Source: Acidobacteriota bacterium
GTDB taxonomy: Bacteria; Acidobacteriota; Terriglobia; Terriglobales; Acidobacteriaceae
Assembly: GCA_023441255.1 (NCBI GenBank)
Contig: JAEZPW010000346.1
Coordinates: forward strand, 1-6,033
Length of the DNA stretch: 6,033 nt
Direction: 5' to 3'
The notes beneath the pieces are model-generated. The model was not told where the DNA came from. It saw nothing but the letters and a program-made list of their open reading frames with translations, and did no database searches. Both the position numbers and the translations under genes were made by a program. Positions 4,854 to 6,033 of the stretch are shown here, piece after piece (the first letter of the stretch is position 1; each line of letters opens with the position of its first letter).

Positions 4854-5915
4854 TCAGTTTTTGATATCGGCCATTAGTCCTTCGACTTCGCCCTTGCGTT
4901 CGGCATCGAGTGGAAGTAACGGCAGGCGAACGGTGCCGCCGTAGTAGCCGTTGAGGTCCATGGCGTACTTCACACCGGCGATGCTCAGGTCGCCGGCGAC
5001 ACGCTGCGCGGCCGCGGCGACCTTCTGCTGTTTCTGGGCTGCCAGTTCTTTGTCTCCGTCTTTCCACGCCGAGTAGACCTCGTACATCGCGGTCGGGGCT
5101 GCATCCGCAAAGGCGAGGATGGCGCCGACGGCGCCGACTTCGAGCGATGGAGCAAGTTTCTGCGCGGCTCCGACCAAAACCTGGAAGCCGACTTCCTTCT
5201 GGCGGGTCTTGAGGCCGGATACCACTTGGACAGCGGAGGATGAGGGCTTCGCGCCAAGGGAGTCGGCCGAGAGGATTTCGCCGCTGTTTGCGGCTGCCGC
5301 ACTCGCTTTCAGCATGCGCGGTGTGAGAGCGGCGAAGGTCTCCGTGACGGTTGCGGTGCGTCTGATGTGGCGTGTGCCGTCGACGATGATCCTGACTTTC
5401 TCGATGTCGCCGCTCGATTCCTTGATGCCGATGAGGTTGGGATGCTCGGCGAGTTCGATCACGAGTTCGACAGGCATGTTGTAGCCAGTGGCCTGCGGGA
5501 AGTTGTAGATGATGACCGGAAGCGGCGAGCGATCGCAGACGAAGCGGTAAAAGGCCAGCATGTTCTCGGGCCGGTTCATCTGGCCCTTGTAGTAGTGCGG
5601 AGTGCGCACCATGGCGACGTCATAGCCGAGTTCGGCAGCGTAGTCGCAGAGTTTGAGCGTCTCCTGCGCCGACTCGATGCCGCATCCGGCGATGAGAACT
5701 TTTTCAGGCGCGGCAGCTTCGCGCGCGCACTTCAGGATGTCGCGGCGCTCTTGGTCGCTGAGGAGTATGGCTTCACCGGTTGAGCCCTGGACAACTATGC
5801 CGGCGATAGGCCCTTTTGAGTACCTCGCGACGTTGTGTTCGAGCTTCTTCCAGTAGATGCTGCCGTCCGGGTAAAACGGCGTCGTGATTGGCGGAAATAT
5901 CCCATGCAGAAGCAT
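4854..5915 (-). CDS. dihydrodipicolinate synthase family protein (DapA/HOGA-like class I aldolase)
   Basis: This is a 353-residue TIM-barrel aldolase of the DHDPS/N-acetylneuraminate lyase family. Numbering from ATG 5915: GIFPPITTPF (5-14) is the N-terminal signature, GSTGEAILLS (44-53) is the carboxylate-binding TGE motif, IIYNFPQATG (135-144) carries the catalytic Tyr137, and GIKESSGD (163-170) carries the Schiff-base Lys165. Where true DapA has an arginine (YNVPSRTG), this protein has Ala142. AMVRTPHYYKGQM and the C-terminal IAGVKYAMDLNGYYGG resemble human 4-hydroxy-2-oxoglutarate aldolase (HOGA1). A pyruvate-dependent aldolase or lyase acting on a keto acid is therefore more likely than lysine biosynthesis. 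The family norm is about 295 residues; the excess is an insertion at about 184-241. ATG 5915 was chosen for GGGAGAG 5 bases upstream; an in-frame GTG at 5933 would add six residues. Confidence 0.92.
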   Translation of the reverse strand: MLLHGIFPPITTPFYPDGSIYWKKLEHNVARYSKGPIAGIVVQGSTGEAILLSDQERRDILKCAREAAAPEKVLIAGCGIESAQETLKLCDYAAELGYDVAMVRTPHYYKGQMNRPENMLAFYRFVCDRSPLPVIIYNFPQATGYNMPVELVIELAEHPNLIGIKESSGDIEKVRIIVDGTRHIRRTATVTETFAALTPRMLKASAAAANSGEILSADSLGAKPSSSAVQVVSGLKTRQKEVGFQVLVGAAQKLAPSLEVGAVGAILAFADAAPTAMYEVYSAWKDGDKELAAQKQQKVAAAAQRVAGDLSIAGVKYAMDLNGYYGGTVRLPLLPLDAERKGEVEGLMADIKN

Positions 5916-5920
5916 CGCAA

Positions 5921-5927
5921 CTCTCCC
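5921..5927 (-). promoter_or_regulatory. ribosome binding site deciding the aldolase-family start
   Basis: GGGAGAG on the minus strand ends 5 bases before ATG 5915-5913. The alternative GTG at 5933-5931 lies upstream of this site and has only the distant AGACAC sequence before it, so ATG is preferred. Confidence 0.65.
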
Positions 5928-5931
5928 ACTC

Positions 5932-5941
5932 ACTTATAAGT
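5932..5941. promoter_or_regulatory. 10-bp perfect palindrome upstream of the aldolase-family gene
   Basis: ACTTATAAGT is its own complement and lies 17 bases before the ATG. It contains a TATAAG that resembles a -10 box on the minus strand, but no -35 element is found at 17-18 bp and the resulting start would fall in the ribosome binding site. An operator role is possible; chance is as likely. Confidence 0.25.
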
Positions 5942-6033
5942 TGTGTCTCCGAAAGCAGCCTACACCAGATCGCTCCGGAGAAACATTTTTGAGTGCCTCT
6001 TCCATGAATCTGTTCTCCTCCACTATGATGAAC
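5934..6033 (-). CDS. short reading frame at the right edge: 3' end of an upstream gene, or a 23-codon leader peptide
   Basis: A minus-strand frame is open from the window edge to TAA 5936-5934. The last 23 residues begin at ATG 6005-6003 (MEEALKNVSPERSGVGC..., ending RRHNL). GGAGGAG ends 9 bases before that ATG, a strong Shine-Dalgarno, which favours a small upstream ORF. But the frame has no stop out to 6033 (FIIVEENRF precedes the Met), so it may equally be the C-terminus of a longer gene. The stop codon is 18 bp before ATG 5915, consistent with an operon. No family is recognisable. Confidence 0.35.
   Translation of the reverse strand, partial: FIIVEENRFMEEALKNVSPERSGVGCFRRHNL

Noticed and set aside
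5119..5484. Frameshift or sequencing error as the explanation for the long aldolase-family protein
   Set aside because: The frame is continuous, third positions remain GC-rich through the insertion, and family sequence resumes in the same frame on both sides, so a single error cannot explain it. Paired errors cannot be fully excluded.
6004..6033. Rightward gene starting at ATG 6004 or 6024
   Set aside because: Only ten codons are visible and neither ATG has a Shine-Dalgarno. The purine-rich ribosome binding site in this area is on the minus strand.

Overview
The window looks like ordinary chromosomal DNA from a GC-rich bacterium, most likely an acidobacterium. That assignment is inference. 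It rests on the PEGA protein with a C-terminal 'DGT...G.V..V' domain, the intergenic palindromes of the 'ggcacggct-ga-agccgtgcc' and 'gcggct-aaa-agccgc' type, and the general style of the proteins. No sequence search was possible.

Layout, left to right. (1) 1-521, minus: the N-terminal 173 residues of a Rossmann/DUF2520 protein that runs off the left edge. (2) 656-1177, plus: a DUF421 (YetF-like) membrane protein, divergent from the first gene, with a plausible sigma70 promoter in the shared spacer. (3) 1201-1230: a strong hairpin whose T-tract lies on the minus strand, in the convergent gap. (4) 1254-1826, minus: a 190-residue protein with one membrane anchor and an extracytoplasmic domain of unknown function; its Shine-Dalgarno lies inside a predicted leader hairpin. 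(5) 1965-3743, minus: polX, a family X DNA polymerase with a C-terminal PHP nuclease domain, all catalytic residues intact. (6) 3783-4559, minus: a secreted PEGA-domain protein. (7) 4560-4853: a gene-free spacer with a terminator-like hairpin, two palindromes and a 42-43 bp tandem repeat. (8) 4854-5915, minus: a dihydrodipicolinate synthase/4-hydroxy-2-oxoglutarate aldolase family protein with an unusual internal insertion. (9) 5934-6033, minus: a short reading frame reaching the right edge.

Five of the features run leftward. The PEGA gene and polX are close (39 bp) and could be co-transcribed; the 190-residue gene follows polX after 138 bp. The aldolase-family gene appears separated from the PEGA gene by the repeats and the hairpin at 4577-4610. 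The genes do not form an obvious pathway: DNA repair, envelope proteins and a keto-acid aldolase sit side by side. I see no CRISPR array, transposase, phage gene, toxin-antitoxin pair, tRNA or rRNA. The points most worth a second look are RNA-level: inverted repeats covering translation starts, a terminator hairpin pressed against a start codon, and a tandem repeat whose hairpin stems show compensatory change. The insertion in the aldolase-family enzyme is the other.
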